Part shown: one piece after another, positions 34,711 to 45,201 of the stretch | How positions within the stretch are numbered: position 1 is the stretch's first letter | Layout of the letters: each line of letters starts with the position of its first letter | NCBI GenBank assembly: GCA_028456385.1 | Contig: JALNQF010000022.1 | Span: 1-64,000 of the forward strand | Length of the DNA: 64,000 nt | Direction of reading: 5' to 3' | DNA from: Ophiosphaerella korrae | Lineage: Eukaryota; Ascomycota; Dothideomycetes; Pleosporales; Phaeosphaeriaceae | Position numbers and translations under genes: made by a program | The notes under the pieces: generated by a model | Told to the model about the DNA's origin: nothing | The model's input: the letters and a program-made list of their open reading frames with translations, nothing else | The model's database searches: none

Positions 34711-35630
34711 ATTGGTGTGTGGATGTGTATTGTTGCTGGACCAAGGCCGGGCAAATCTATAATTTTTTGTTTTTGGTCGAGATTGCGGGTTTTGAAAAGG
34801 TTGAAAAGAAAGTCTGTTGCAGTGTGTTTAGTTGTGGGACCGGCGTGAGGTAATGAAGATTGAAAACTTTTCTTGGAAAATGTGCTGGGCTGGTGGTGTG
34901 GCTTTTTGTGCAATAGAGCGAGTTCGTAGATATATGATCCAATCAAATGGATTGATTGTGAGTGTGGTGTTTTTGGTGGATGTGTGACATGGGGCAATGA
35001 TGTGTTGAGGTGCGTGTGATGCTCTTTGAATTAAGGGTGTGTTGAGGGGAATGTTACGTTTCTTCACTTTAGGATTTAGACAAAGTGATGTATGGTCATT
35101 CGTTGGAAGAGCAAAAACTAGTATTGTTGAATTAAAGAGTCCTCCACCTCGTGCACAATCTATGATGTAGTTTACTATTGGGTACTGCCCTAGGAAAGTG
35201 AATGATAATAGGTATAACTGACATATCGAGTGCCTTGATGAAGTAGAAGAGAAGCTCCTCTAGACTTGATATATATACTTGTCACTCACGCTAAGTCTCA
35301 GGTTAAGCCTTAGCCTGTAACGCTTACCGACTGTCAATTGTCAATAGGTATGGTGCTTGTAAGAAAACAATGCAATCACTTACTTGGCGAATGTAATCAT
35401 TGGCCCTGTTACCGGAAGCTAGACTGTCTGTTCTGAATTTTAAGTGAATCACATTGATTCACTGCCCAGGTGAGGAGCAGTCATGTATATTTTCACTGTT
35501 TTTTGAATGCCTAGGTTAGTGCCCTCTGACGTGATTTGTGCTTCTAGTCGATATATAACCTTCCAGGGTTGCATAGCACTCAACCCGCCTACGTCTCAAC
35601 TCCAACACATACATAAAATAGCGGTCCATC
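34711..35630. other. Intergenic stretch
   Basis: About 920 bp between the KAP114 stop and the first F-box/ankyrin gene; AT-rich in its second half. Holds the promoter with the TATA box at 35552. Confidence 0.5.
35552..35558 (+). promoter_or_regulatory. TATA box of the first F-box/ankyrin gene
   Basis: TATATAA 79 bp upstream of the ATG at 35631. The paralogue downstream has the same ATATATAAC core. Confidence 0.55.
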
Positions 35631-37373
35631 ATGACCGAATACGTATCTCTCTCTGCCCCTCCACGAGGACTCCTTAAGATGCCTAACGAAATTCTTATCA
35701 TGCTGGCCTCCTCTCTTTGCATGCCTGACCTCAGACAGCTCGGTAGAGTCAGTTGCAGATTCTACATCTTCGTCCGTGATTACATGAAAAAATATCGCTT
35801 TAGGAAAGGGCTTCTATCATTACCAAAAGAAATCCAACTTCAAATCGTCCAACGTCTACCAACTCAAAAGGACCGCAGTTGTCTTGCCCGAGCGAGCCAA
35901 CAGCTCTATCCGTTGGTTATGACCTACATCACCTGCCATAATATTCGACATGGCGATGGATCCATGCTGGTATATGCGGCGGCTCACAATGACGAGGTTT
36001 TTGTAAAGAAAGTACTTTATCTTGGTGCCAAAATGAAACTACATAAGAAAAGCCCAATAGTGAGCAAATACACACAGGAGGCTTCGATAGTAGTCGCCGC
36101 CGTGGCTCCTCACGGCAATGAGAATTTTATGCGTCTCTTATTAGAAGCCAAGCTTGACGCAACCAGTGAGAACACTATTGGCATCCCACTTGCAATAGCC
36201 ATCGTTGAGAGGCATGAGAATGTTGCAATCCTACTCTCGAAAGGGTTTCGCTCCAATTTCACGATCAAAGATACAGAGATAACTATGCTCCATTTGGCCG
36301 CTATCCATGGTATGGTTAACTTAGTTCAAATCCTGCTCGAACGCGAAGAAGGCAGATCTGTCGATAGGGATGATATACTTCACCGAAGCAAAGTCTTATA
36401 TCAGCTTCTCCAATGGAACCTAGAACGTGACAGTAGGCTTCGAGAGAGGGCTAAAACCATTTCCAGCGCCAAACAATACAACAACACTAGATTCGCCGAA
36501 ATCACCAAACGCTGGGACATATGTAAATTGTACGACGAAGACGAACTTTTAGCCTCGCTTAGAGAAGATACCGATGGGACCCCCGACGAAGTTTACGAGA
36601 TTGTAAAGATACTTCTGCAGCACGGAGCGAATCCTGACATAATCAACAAACCCGGATCACACGATACTGCTCGACTGAAGGCTTATCGATTCCCAGATCA
36701 GCGAATTGGAAAACTACTACGAAGAGCCCCTCGCTTCAGTGGGTTGAGCTTAGGATTTGACCCTCCAGCTACCTTGGACATACACAATTCTCCACTTCGT
36801 TATGATAACTGTCACCTTCTTCCACCGTCTCGACTTGATGGCGAGTACCGATATATACGTGAGAATAATTGCCTTGACGTATGGATACGCAGTCCGAATG
36901 TGGATGTCTCGAAGCACTACCTCTTTCATGACAAAAATCAATTCATCTTGCATTGGAATTATTACCAGTGCCCGCCAGTCGTGAGACGTGGTATGTCTTT
37001 GGGGATCTTAGAAAAAAACTTCCCCACTTGCATCCGAGGTGTCAATGAAGATCGTCAACTGAGCGCGTTTGATCTAAGCATTGTATCACTTAGCGACGCC
37101 GAGAGCACTTTGGATGCATCTATAGATCCTCATATTGTGTCTCTGCTAAAGAAATTCATCAATGAGAAACGCAGGGCTATCGCTGCCAGACAAGTCTGGA
37201 ATCTGAGATGCCATTATACAATCTCGGCATACCGCTTTTTGGTGCGTACTTTCAACCTGGTCGTTCCTTTGTGGTGGATTGTTTGTTTGTGGCTTGCAGC
37301 GATATTATGGGCTGTATATGTTTTGAAAAATAGAGATCATAGCAGCCACGTTGTTTTCGATGAAGATTGGTAG
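35631..37373 (+). CDS. Double F-box/ankyrin protein with C-terminal membrane segment (paralogue 1)
   Basis: Single exon, 580 aa. Two F-box-like modules stand in tandem: residues about 13-45 (LLKMPNEILIMLASSLCMPD) and about 60-100 (SLPKEIQLQIVQRLPTQKDR, ASQQLYPLV). Ankyrin-like repeats follow (about 105-250: MLVYAAAHNDEVFVKKVLYL, ITMLHLAAIHGMVNLVQILL) with one more at about 320-340 (VYEIVKILLQHGANPDI). Near the C-terminus is one hydrophobic segment, VVPLWWIVCLWLAAILWAVY (about 541-560), so the protein may be tail-anchored. F-box proteins recruit substrates to SCF ubiquitin ligases; the ankyrin part would be the substrate reader. Function is inferred from domains only. A paralogue follows at 38895. 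Confidence 0.82.
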   Translation: MTEYVSLSAPPRGLLKMPNEILIMLASSLCMPDLRQLGRVSCRFYIFVRDYMKKYRFRKGLLSLPKEIQLQIVQRLPTQKDRSCLARASQQLYPLVMTYITCHNIRHGDGSMLVYAAAHNDEVFVKKVLYLGAKMKLHKKSPIVSKYTQEASIVVAAVAPHGNENFMRLLLEAKLDATSENTIGIPLAIAIVERHENVAILLSKGFRSNFTIKDTEITMLHLAAIHGMVNLVQILLEREEGRSVDRDDILHRSKVLYQLLQWNLERDSRLRERAKTISSAKQYNNTRFAEITKRWDICKLYDEDELLASLREDTDGTPDEVYEIVKILLQHGANPDIINKPGSHDTARLKAYRFPDQRIGKLLRRAPRFSGLSLGFDPPATLDIHNSPLRYDNCHLLPPSRLDGEYRYIRENNCLDVWIRSPNVDVSKHYLFHDKNQFILHWNYYQCPPVVRRGMSLGILEKNFPTCIRGVNEDRQLSAFDLSIVSLSDAESTLDASIDPHIVSLLKKFINEKRRAIAARQVWNLRCHYTISAYRFLVRTFNLVVPLWWIVCLWLAAILWAVYVLKNRDHSSHVVFDEDW

Positions 37374-38894
37374 TGAGGTGACACAAAAGCCAAGCACATA
37401 CAAAAGCCAAAACAAGTTATCTGAGCTTCGGTTACGTAGACTAGGCCACAATATACCCATTTCAGTGCCTTTATCCTCGCAGTTCGCATGTGAAAATCTA
37501 TGTAGACTTGTGTGCGGTGAGGGGTTGATCACGGACATAGGTAGTACCACGTAATGTGATGCTAACTGGTGCTTCCTTTCTGAGCAGTTCGCAAGGTACA
37601 GTTCATTCCATGTATTAAATATCTTCATCATTTATGACAAAGTCCACCATTGACAACACCAAATAATTTGAAATATCTTTAATGCCCGTGTTTGCCCTCA
37701 TTGAGTTACTATGATACCTTCTCTGTCGCCTTTCAATTTTAGTATTAAAAGAGCTAATTTGGGATGGCGTAATGTATCAACTATTAACTCTCATATCTAT
37801 TCATTCGTCTTTTAATATTCGTTCTTGTTAAAATCTTCGAAGCTTCGCTGTAGGAGCACAACTCTACACCACTGCGCAAAATGACTCGAATAGGATGGTA
37901 ATAATCAACCAAACTTTGGTTTATTTTTCAGCTCACAACAGTATATCTACGCTGTAGCCAACTTGCAGTCTTGTAGTTCCATTGAAATCGTCGCCTCTGC
38001 CTCCCCCTCTCGAACAGGGTTATCAAAGTTATGCAAAAATACTGAATTGATCGAGAATCAAACTTACGCATAAAGCCCACAAAGACAAACGTGCGTGGGA
38101 AACAATGTAGGACAGTATTATACAGTTGGACCAAAGAAATTGATTTGACTACCGTGACACTGTGATTAATATGAGAGATTAGTAAATTTCATGCAATATA
38201 TAGATGCGCTGCTTAGCCTTGTTTCTAAGATCTTATTCTAGAGTTTTTTAGTTTTTTTTTTGCAAATGGTAAGGTGAAAGCCGGGAGGTCTGCGCTAGGC
38301 TTTACGATATGTGTTGCAGTGACTGTAAACTTTCACTCGTCACGTTGGCGCTACACTTATGGCGAGCCTCGCTATTCTAGTACGAGTCTATATTTAAGGC
38401 TGGTTCCCAATCGTTATCGGTTCATGTGCAGGATCGGAGGGTGTGAAGTCATGCCCTAGTTTCATAGCCACTTGCATATAGTAGCCATGGATTGCATGTG
38501 CGGTGATTTATTCTACTTCTTTTTCGAAAAGCCTATACCAAAATGGGAGGGGTGTTTTTTTTTTCACACAGTAAGCGATAGTCAGGAGTCGCAGAAAAAG
38601 AAGGGCACAATTATATCCTCTTTACGTCCTTAGTGTCGTTAACTAGCTGTGGCCAAGGATTTGTTCGCATGAATCAGTGTCCTCTTTCACGGACACGTCT
38701 GTTAGCTGTGGATTAACTATGTATACAATTTCCACTCACTAGCCTTATAAGAGACAGTCCCTACTGGGGCGCAACTAAGTGACTCCCTCTCATATATAAC
38801 TCTTCCTTACATCTAACCTACGACGAACTTGCACAATTCGGTTGCTACAAATTAGCTAAACTCGAAAACCTCTCAATTCATCAGTGTCATAACC
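37374..38894. other. AT-rich stretch between the two paralogues
   Basis: About 1.5 kb, AT-rich, without a gene. I looked for remnants of a third F-box/ankyrin copy and found none by eye. Confidence 0.5.
38793..38799 (+). promoter_or_regulatory. TATA box of the second F-box/ankyrin gene
   Basis: TATATAA 102 bp upstream of the ATG at 38895. Confidence 0.5.
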
Positions 38895-40253
38895 ATGGCA
38901 CATCTTTCTCCGAGTGAATGTTCTTTACCATGGCTGCCCAACGAACTCCTCATCGGAGTGGTCTCCACGCTTAGCATCAACGACCTCAGAAACTTGAGGG
39001 TTAACCGCAAACTCTTATCCTTCGTTGAGGACTACCTTAACAAGTACCGGTATAGGAGGTCATCATTGCCTCACCTACCACGCAGCATTGTCCTTGACAT
39101 TGTTGCTAATCTACCCACTCAAAACGATCGCAGTAATCTTGCCCAAGCAAGCCAGCTGCTCTACCCACTTGTTACAAACTACATTTCCCGCTACGACGTC
39201 CAACACGGAAGCCGTTTGCTTCTCTATGCGGCACAAAAAAACCTCAAAGACATGGCACGGAAACTAATTCACCTGGGAGCAGACATAAATGTCTGTTTTT
39301 TTGATGACTTGTGGGTAGGCCCCTGGTGCCGGCGAATAGAGACTCCACTCACAATTGCAGTTTGCCGAGGCCATGAAGGAATGGTGCGTCTGCTCCTAGA
39401 AGCTGGGGCAAGACAGTCCGCCATTGGTATAGCTCTTCTTTTAAGAAGGGAGAACATTGCGATGATGCTGAGTCACGAGTTCTACGAGGAGCGAGACCCA
39501 TGGCTGTTAGAGACGAAGAGCTCCGCGCTACAAGCAGCTTGTTGTGCAAAGCTTGTGGGCTTCGTCCGGTGTTATCTTGAGCATAGGAGTCCGAATTATG
39601 GAAGTCGCAAGTATGTAAAGGACCGCAATGTTGCCTTGTACAAGACTCTCCTCGTAGACGGATATACTAGTGATGATTTCGTTAAACGAGAGCTACATGA
39701 GGATGTCTATCAAATAGTCATGATGCTTCTACAGCACAAAGCGGATCTTGACGCGCGCATCAAGCCGTCCGTCAAAGGCTTCAAGACTGCACGAGACGTT
39801 GCACTCAGACACCCAGACCCGAGAGTGCGAATGTTGGCCCTAAATCCCAACTCTTCAACGAAAGCTCAGGGGACTGATTCTCGCAAAAGAATAGAAGTCC
39901 CACGAAAAACAACCCCGAAGCGCGGTCTTCAAAAGTCAAAGGCTCATATGCGCGCACAAAGTTTATCAAAGCTTTGTGCTCCCATATCCAACGCCCACGG
40001 AGGAAAAAGCCGGGTTGTAAATAGCCTGAAAAAGGGTTTTGTGTATGCAGATGAGTTCCCAGAGCTAGGACAGTCGGTATCAAGTTCGATGCATACTGAC
40101 AAGAACCTGGCCAGTTCGGCTGACAACAAGGGAAAGATGAAAGCGGATGAATCTCAGCAAGCACTACCATGCACAGAAGGAAGCCAGGAACAAGGCAAGG
40201 AAACTAGTCGGCAGAAATCGAAGAAGACGAAATGGGTTCGATTGCAGATTTAG
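38895..40253 (+). CDS. Double F-box/ankyrin protein without membrane segment (paralogue 2)
   Basis: Single exon, 452 aa. Same order as the protein at 35631: F-box-like module 1 (LPWLPNELLIGVVSTLSIND, then NKYRYRR), module 2 (HLPRSIVLDIVANLPTQNDR, ASQLLYPLV) and ankyrin repeats (LLLYAAQKNLKDMARKLIHL, PLTIAVCRGHEGMVRLLLEA, VYQIVMMLLQHKADLDA). It then diverges: in place of the membrane segment it has a 150-residue Lys/Ser-rich disordered tail with several basic runs that could direct it to the nucleus. The shared order and matching motifs show a tandem duplication followed by exchange of the C-terminal region. Confidence 0.82.
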   Translation: MAHLSPSECSLPWLPNELLIGVVSTLSINDLRNLRVNRKLLSFVEDYLNKYRYRRSSLPHLPRSIVLDIVANLPTQNDRSNLAQASQLLYPLVTNYISRYDVQHGSRLLLYAAQKNLKDMARKLIHLGADINVCFFDDLWVGPWCRRIETPLTIAVCRGHEGMVRLLLEAGARQSAIGIALLLRRENIAMMLSHEFYEERDPWLLETKSSALQAACCAKLVGFVRCYLEHRSPNYGSRKYVKDRNVALYKTLLVDGYTSDDFVKRELHEDVYQIVMMLLQHKADLDARIKPSVKGFKTARDVALRHPDPRVRMLALNPNSSTKAQGTDSRKRIEVPRKTTPKRGLQKSKAHMRAQSLSKLCAPISNAHGGKSRVVNSLKKGFVYADEFPELGQSVSSSMHTDKNLASSADNKGKMKADESQQALPCTEGSQEQGKETSRQKSKKTKWVRLQI

Positions 40254-43200
40254 ATATCACGAATAGGGCTTGAATAATGGGTATCAATTCCCAAATTGCA
40301 TATGCTCAAACGCAGTGGTTCAGCGCTTTGTTCACGCCGCTAATATCCAAGGATCAGCATAATATTGGTACTTTGTGTAATAGTCTTAGTGTGAAGTTGT
40401 CGCAATTTCACCGCTTATCAAAACGCATGTCTCTAACCGCCACACCACTTATCTTCTACCTACCTAGGTAATCTAAGCACGTATCAATCGAGAATAAGAC
40501 CCGATAGGCCTGGTTTGGCATTACGCCACTGCACCAAACCTCCATTCTCCCAAAGAAGCTACCACCCTTGGGACCTTTTTCTTAAAATAAAAAAAACCCC
40601 ACCCGCGGTACCTTTTCTATTTTCATCGCTGCCTGCCTGCCTGCCTATCTACCTGCCCCTCCTCCTACCCCTCCACCCCTCCACCACCCAACCATACCCC
40701 TCTCCTCATGCCCGCGTATTACCCGCGCCCCCCCTCTCCCCAATTCCCGATTCCCAACGCACCCACAATGCACATAAGCCGTCGTCGTGCAACCCCAAAA
40801 TGGCTTGATTTAGACGGGTTTGTAAGTAAAGCATGCAGGGCTTCGGCGGTGCAGGGGCGGAGCAATTAGGAGGAGGGAGCTTAGAATAGAGAGAACTGAT
40901 GAGGTAAAAGTTAGGTGGTTGGGCGGTTATGCATGGTGATGGGGCAGCACGTGGCGGGGGTAAGGTGGGCATGGTTGGGTGGGGTGGGTGTGCTGGAGGA
41001 GCGGATTTCTGGTTTGGGGATGTGTGCGAGTGCGCTTTGAGGTCTGGTTGCATGGTGGTTGGGTAGATGGATATCGTAACGCGTTGCTACGCTGGGATGG
41101 GGGTATGCGCTGCGAATGGATGGCGTTGTGGAACGGTTTGAAAGGGTGTGGGCGATGGATTTGGACACGTTCATTCTTGGCATCTACTGTGACATGGAAC
41201 GGGCAATGCACACAAAGCGCATTTATTGGGTTATCTCGCTTGAGATGATCAGGACGCATAACGACTTCAAAAACGTGCAAGACAGGTTCCTATTCGCATT
41301 CTACACCGACATAGCAGAGACAATGTCTCCAAACCACCTCCAATAAATGAAATCTAGACCACGCTTTGAGACACCACAAAGTACCCCATCCAGTCGCGCC
41401 CAAACTAACCCTATCCCACATCTCCCAACACATCAAACACATCACCCACCCAATAGACGTTCCCAATCCATTATACCACAACGCAGCACGACCTATAATT
41501 CGTACCACGAGACCGCATTTACGCGCAGCGCTCCAATCGTGGCACACACGCCGCTCATTTAAAACGACTTGAACAAACACTTTCTGCGTCACGCCGCTGT
41601 CCAGCTGTCCGGCTGACTGATTCTGCGGCCCTGGGCACCATTGGCCAATGCAAGCCGTGGCATGTCCCGCACCGCATAGCATTCTTCGGAAGCGGCCGAG
41701 GAAAAGGTGTATTTTTGTTGAACAGGCATGCGTGTGACCCCGATACCTAACCTACACAGTAGCACCCATCGGACCTAGCCACCCACACTTCATGCCGACG
41801 AGGGCAAGCAAGACGAGCTGTGATGTCAAGCTACATGTATCTACTCTCTGTAAGTTTGCATGGCCTGCGGGGTAAACAGGCCATGATGCGAGCAGGCGGG
41901 GATCCCCTCCATGGCGCTCGTCATGCCCCTCCCACCAAACGGTTCATGTTTCGAAACACCGGGCGGGCGATTGGTTGCGCTCGAACCGAAGCCGTAGGCT
42001 CACGTGCAAGACACAAGCGTGGGTCGCTAGCATTGCCTGCGAACTGTACTGGCGTACCGTGTTCCCCCGGATTGCCGGCTGGCCGGCGAAGGGCACAATT
42101 TGGGAGGGCAAAGAATGGGACCCAATTGGGCGGCGCAAGGCCTGCATTGGGTCGCCGTGCCATCCGGTGCTTTTGGCTCCCTGTGCTACCGTGGGCTGGT
42201 ACGTCGTCCGGTGTCTGCGCAGAAGCAAAAGAAGACGCCGGACATGGAGCCAGTTCAGCCGGTGCACAGCCTGACTGGGGGAGCAGTGTGCGCTCGGGGG
42301 CCGTGGCACAGACGCTTCCATAGGAAGGGCACGGTGGAACGCGAATAACACGGCGCGTGTGTGTGTTCTCTGCCTGTAGGATTGCGGTGCGACCATCGTC
42401 TTTTTGCAAGAGAGTGTGAGAGGGAGAGATCTGGCCAACCCGCCTCGTCCGGTGACGTCTGGCTTGCGCGCCCGAGTCGTGCCTGCCGATCTTGAGACGA
42501 AAGATCAAACACGGTTTGCCTGCCGCTGAGCCAGGGGCCTTCCTTGCGCACGGCCAGGATACCGCCAAAGAAACGTCCAGCCTGCCGACCCCCCCTAATA
42601 TGGACCCGTCGTTCGCACCGCGAGGGGAGGCTCAAGCAATGAAACTGACAGCGGGAACACAACAGAGCCGCACTCTGCCCGGCCGCTTGCGCTCCTCCTC
42701 CGCCAGCCATCTATCTTCGCCCCAATCTCTTTCGGATAATATGGACCGCGACAATGGCAAGCAATGATTACCTGCATCACACGCCGTGGCCCGCAAGGCT
42801 GACGCGAGATTCAGCACCAACTGAACCAACCCGCTCCATCCATCCATCATAGTCCTGCTCCCCACCCAATAACCCGCCTCCCATCATCGCCCAGCACGTG
42901 GGTAGCGATATCTAACTTGCTCACACCCCCCATGCCCGCTGCATGCTGCATCGCAGCCCCCATTGGTAGATAGCCATCTACATGCTTCCTTCCCGCTGCA
43001 GCGCGAAAAAGCAAAGAAAAGCAAGTCTATCCGCTGCACCCATTCGCGCCGCCTTCCATGCATGCACGCGCGCATAAGGCTGAGACGCAAACGTGAGTCA
43101 ACCTGCCCTGCTAAGCGCCCAAGGCATTTAGTTTGGCTGTGACGTGACGAGACAAATTGTGGCGACGGGGGGGGGGGGGGGGGGGCGAGGAAGGAGGGTG

Positions 43201-43917
43201 TGATGGTCAAACTCTTTGGTAAAAGCAAAGGTTGGGCGACATGCAGCTTCGAGACTGATCTGAGTCGGCGCGGCGGGCGTGTCTCAAAGCCATGTGCAGG
43301 CCGTGCAGGCCATGCAGGGGGTGCGCGGATCCGAACGGTGCGTTTCACGCAAGCGACCACACTACACAGACCGGTAGGCACGAAGCAGAATAGGTGGCCA
43401 AAAAAAGCTTGTTCGCAAAATCATGAATTGTAAAGTGGTGATACTAATAGAGTGGTTGGTGGAAAGAGGGTATACTAGATCCGGACCGCGAGGTCGTCTC
43501 AATGAGATACAGTGTAGAGAGCTCCCAAATCTAAGACCATCAGTCGTCGCAAGCAAGCAAACCCAGCATAACAAGAAATAGAAAAACTTAACAAAGCTGT
43601 GAGCTGAGCCCAGCCCAGAGAAGCCTAAACACCGTGCGCATAAAATCCATACATGACAATGATAATAAAATGTTGAAATGGGTATCGGTGAACGCAGACT
43701 TTTCCTGTGACCTATCCGATGCAGTTCCTTTGCGCGCGACCCAGTGTTGTTACAGTGATGAGCGTCTAGAGCGAAAGATCCGGCAGAATTAAAATTACAA
43801 TCAGCAAGAACAGGGTATTCGCGCAACATCAGACGCATAAAAGCAGTGCAGGAAACCAAGGAAAACCTAGACAAACGCCAGCGCCAGAGCGTCCAGGCAG
43901 CAAGGAGGATACCACCT
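40254..43917. other. Long gene-poor stretch
   Basis: About 3.7 kb. It holds a CCTG-type repeat near 40629, a run of 19 G at 43167-43185, and many overlapping open frames of GC-rich sequence without domains. One short open frame (41116-41346, 76 codons) has a protein-like composition (DLDTFILGIYCDMERAMHTK) but no intron, neighbour or family to support it. Confidence 0.5.
43167..43185. repeat. Poly-G tract
   Basis: 19 consecutive G on the + strand. Confidence 0.95.
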
Positions 43918-45201
43918 CTAGGCAAGAGGGTTGTCGAGGATAGGGTTGCAGTTGGCATCGAAGCGCATGCTCCAAAGCCGAATGCCAGTCATGAGCTTCT
44001 CAGTCTTTTCAAGCTCACGGTCACGGCCAAACAGGGAGTCGACAAACTCCCGGCCGCTGTTCTTGCCCATGGAAACGGGCTTCTTTTCACCATTCTCTTT
44101 CTTGGCTGCCTTCCACATATAGTCCTCGCAGACTTTAAGCAGCTTAGCGAAGCGGATCCAAAGACGCTCGCCACTCTCGAGGAAGTCTTCGACCATCTCC
44201 GCGCTCTCCTTCTTGCGGATCTTGGGCATCAACTCTTCAGACCTCTTGACCTTACCGGCTAGTTGGATGAGCAGAACCCAGAGCTCACCAGCCATCTCGG
44301 AGATGGGGGTGCCTGGACCGTTATAGAAGACGGTCCAGTCGTAGATCCATTTGCCCAGGGAGTTGGCATCGAAGACGGAACCGAGAAGCATGATGGGCTC
44401 TTCGCTAGGGTCCCAGTTCTTGTACGAGTAGCCGGCAGGAATGCCAGCCTTGCGCGCATCCTCTTCGGTGGCCTTTGTGGTTGGCTTTGTGGGGGCGGCC
44501 TTCTTGGGGGTGGCTGGTTGGGATCGGCCAGCTGTAGAGGCGCGTCGTGTGCGACTGGCCTTGGGCTCGTCATAGATAGGAACCTGATCATAGTAACAAC
44601 GATCAGCATCCCCGTATGTGGCGTGTCGAGTGTGTTGTGAATACGGCGGTGGCGGAGACTCATAATGAGACTCGTAATACACATTGTCGTACTGGTCGCA
44701 TTCGTACTCGTACCCGTAGCCAAACTCGTCGTAAACGACCCTGGTGTGGGCATACGGGGCCGACTGCGACGGGCGACGCTTCCTCTCGCGATGGGAGCGC
44801 TTGAGAGGAGGGACGTCAGAGTCGCGGCGATGCCGGCTAGCCCGAGTAGGACGCACGTAGGTGTAGTTGTAATCGAAACCACTTACATATTCGGGGGTCG
44901 CAGCAGGCGTGCCTCGCGACGGCGCATAGCCTCGCGAAGAGGGAAATCCACTGTCGTAGCCAGGTGCACGAGTGGATGAGTGCTGGTACTGGGGGGGAAC
45001 AGCGTGGGATGCGCGTCGAGAGTGACCGTAGCCTGGGGCCTTGGGGCTGACGTGGGGCGAGGGGGAGGTGAATTGGGGGCCAGCGCGGGGAGAGTAGTAG
45101 TTTGCACCCGGGCCAGGCGACATGGGCGGGGTGGTGCGGTGGTGGAATTCGTAGGGCATGCCGTAGCCCGGTGGTGGTGGTTGGAACTTGGGGGCGTACA
45201 T
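43918..45201 (-). CDS. Pro/Tyr-rich conserved fungal protein (often annotated as vegetative cell wall gp1-like)
   Basis: Single exon, 427 aa. The N-terminal 250 residues are disordered, rich in Pro, Tyr, Ser, Arg and His (e.g. PPPPGYGMPYEFHHRTTPPM) with several RRxS-type basic sites. The C-terminal 180 residues are a conserved, mostly helical domain that I recognise from uncharacterised Pezizomycotina proteins: KAGIPAGYSYKNWDPSEEPI, MLLGSVFDANSLGKWIYDWT and GELWVLLIQLAGKVKRSEEL. The gp1-like name used for such proteins reflects only the Pro-rich part; there is no signal peptide, so a cell-wall role is not supported. The start is the first ATG and gives a sensible N-terminus (MYAPKFQPPP). Confidence 0.82.
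   Translation of the reverse strand: MYAPKFQPPPPGYGMPYEFHHRTTPPMSPGPGANYYSPRAGPQFTSPSPHVSPKAPGYGHSRRASHAVPPQYQHSSTRAPGYDSGFPSSRGYAPSRGTPAATPEYVSGFDYNYTYVRPTRASRHRRDSDVPPLKRSHRERKRRPSQSAPYAHTRVVYDEFGYGYEYECDQYDNVYYESHYESPPPPYSQHTRHATYGDADRCYYDQVPIYDEPKASRTRRASTAGRSQPATPKKAAPTKPTTKATEEDARKAGIPAGYSYKNWDPSEEPIMLLGSVFDANSLGKWIYDWTVFYNGPGTPISEMAGELWVLLIQLAGKVKRSEELMPKIRKKESAEMVEDFLESGERLWIRFAKLLKVCEDYMWKAAKKENGEKKPVSMGKNSGREFVDSLFGRDRELEKTEKLMTGIRLWSMRFDANCNPILDNPLA

Noticed and set aside
41116..41346. 76-codon open frame with protein-like composition in a gene-poor stretch
   Set aside because: No family, intron, promoter or neighbour supports it; noted in the intergenic entry only.
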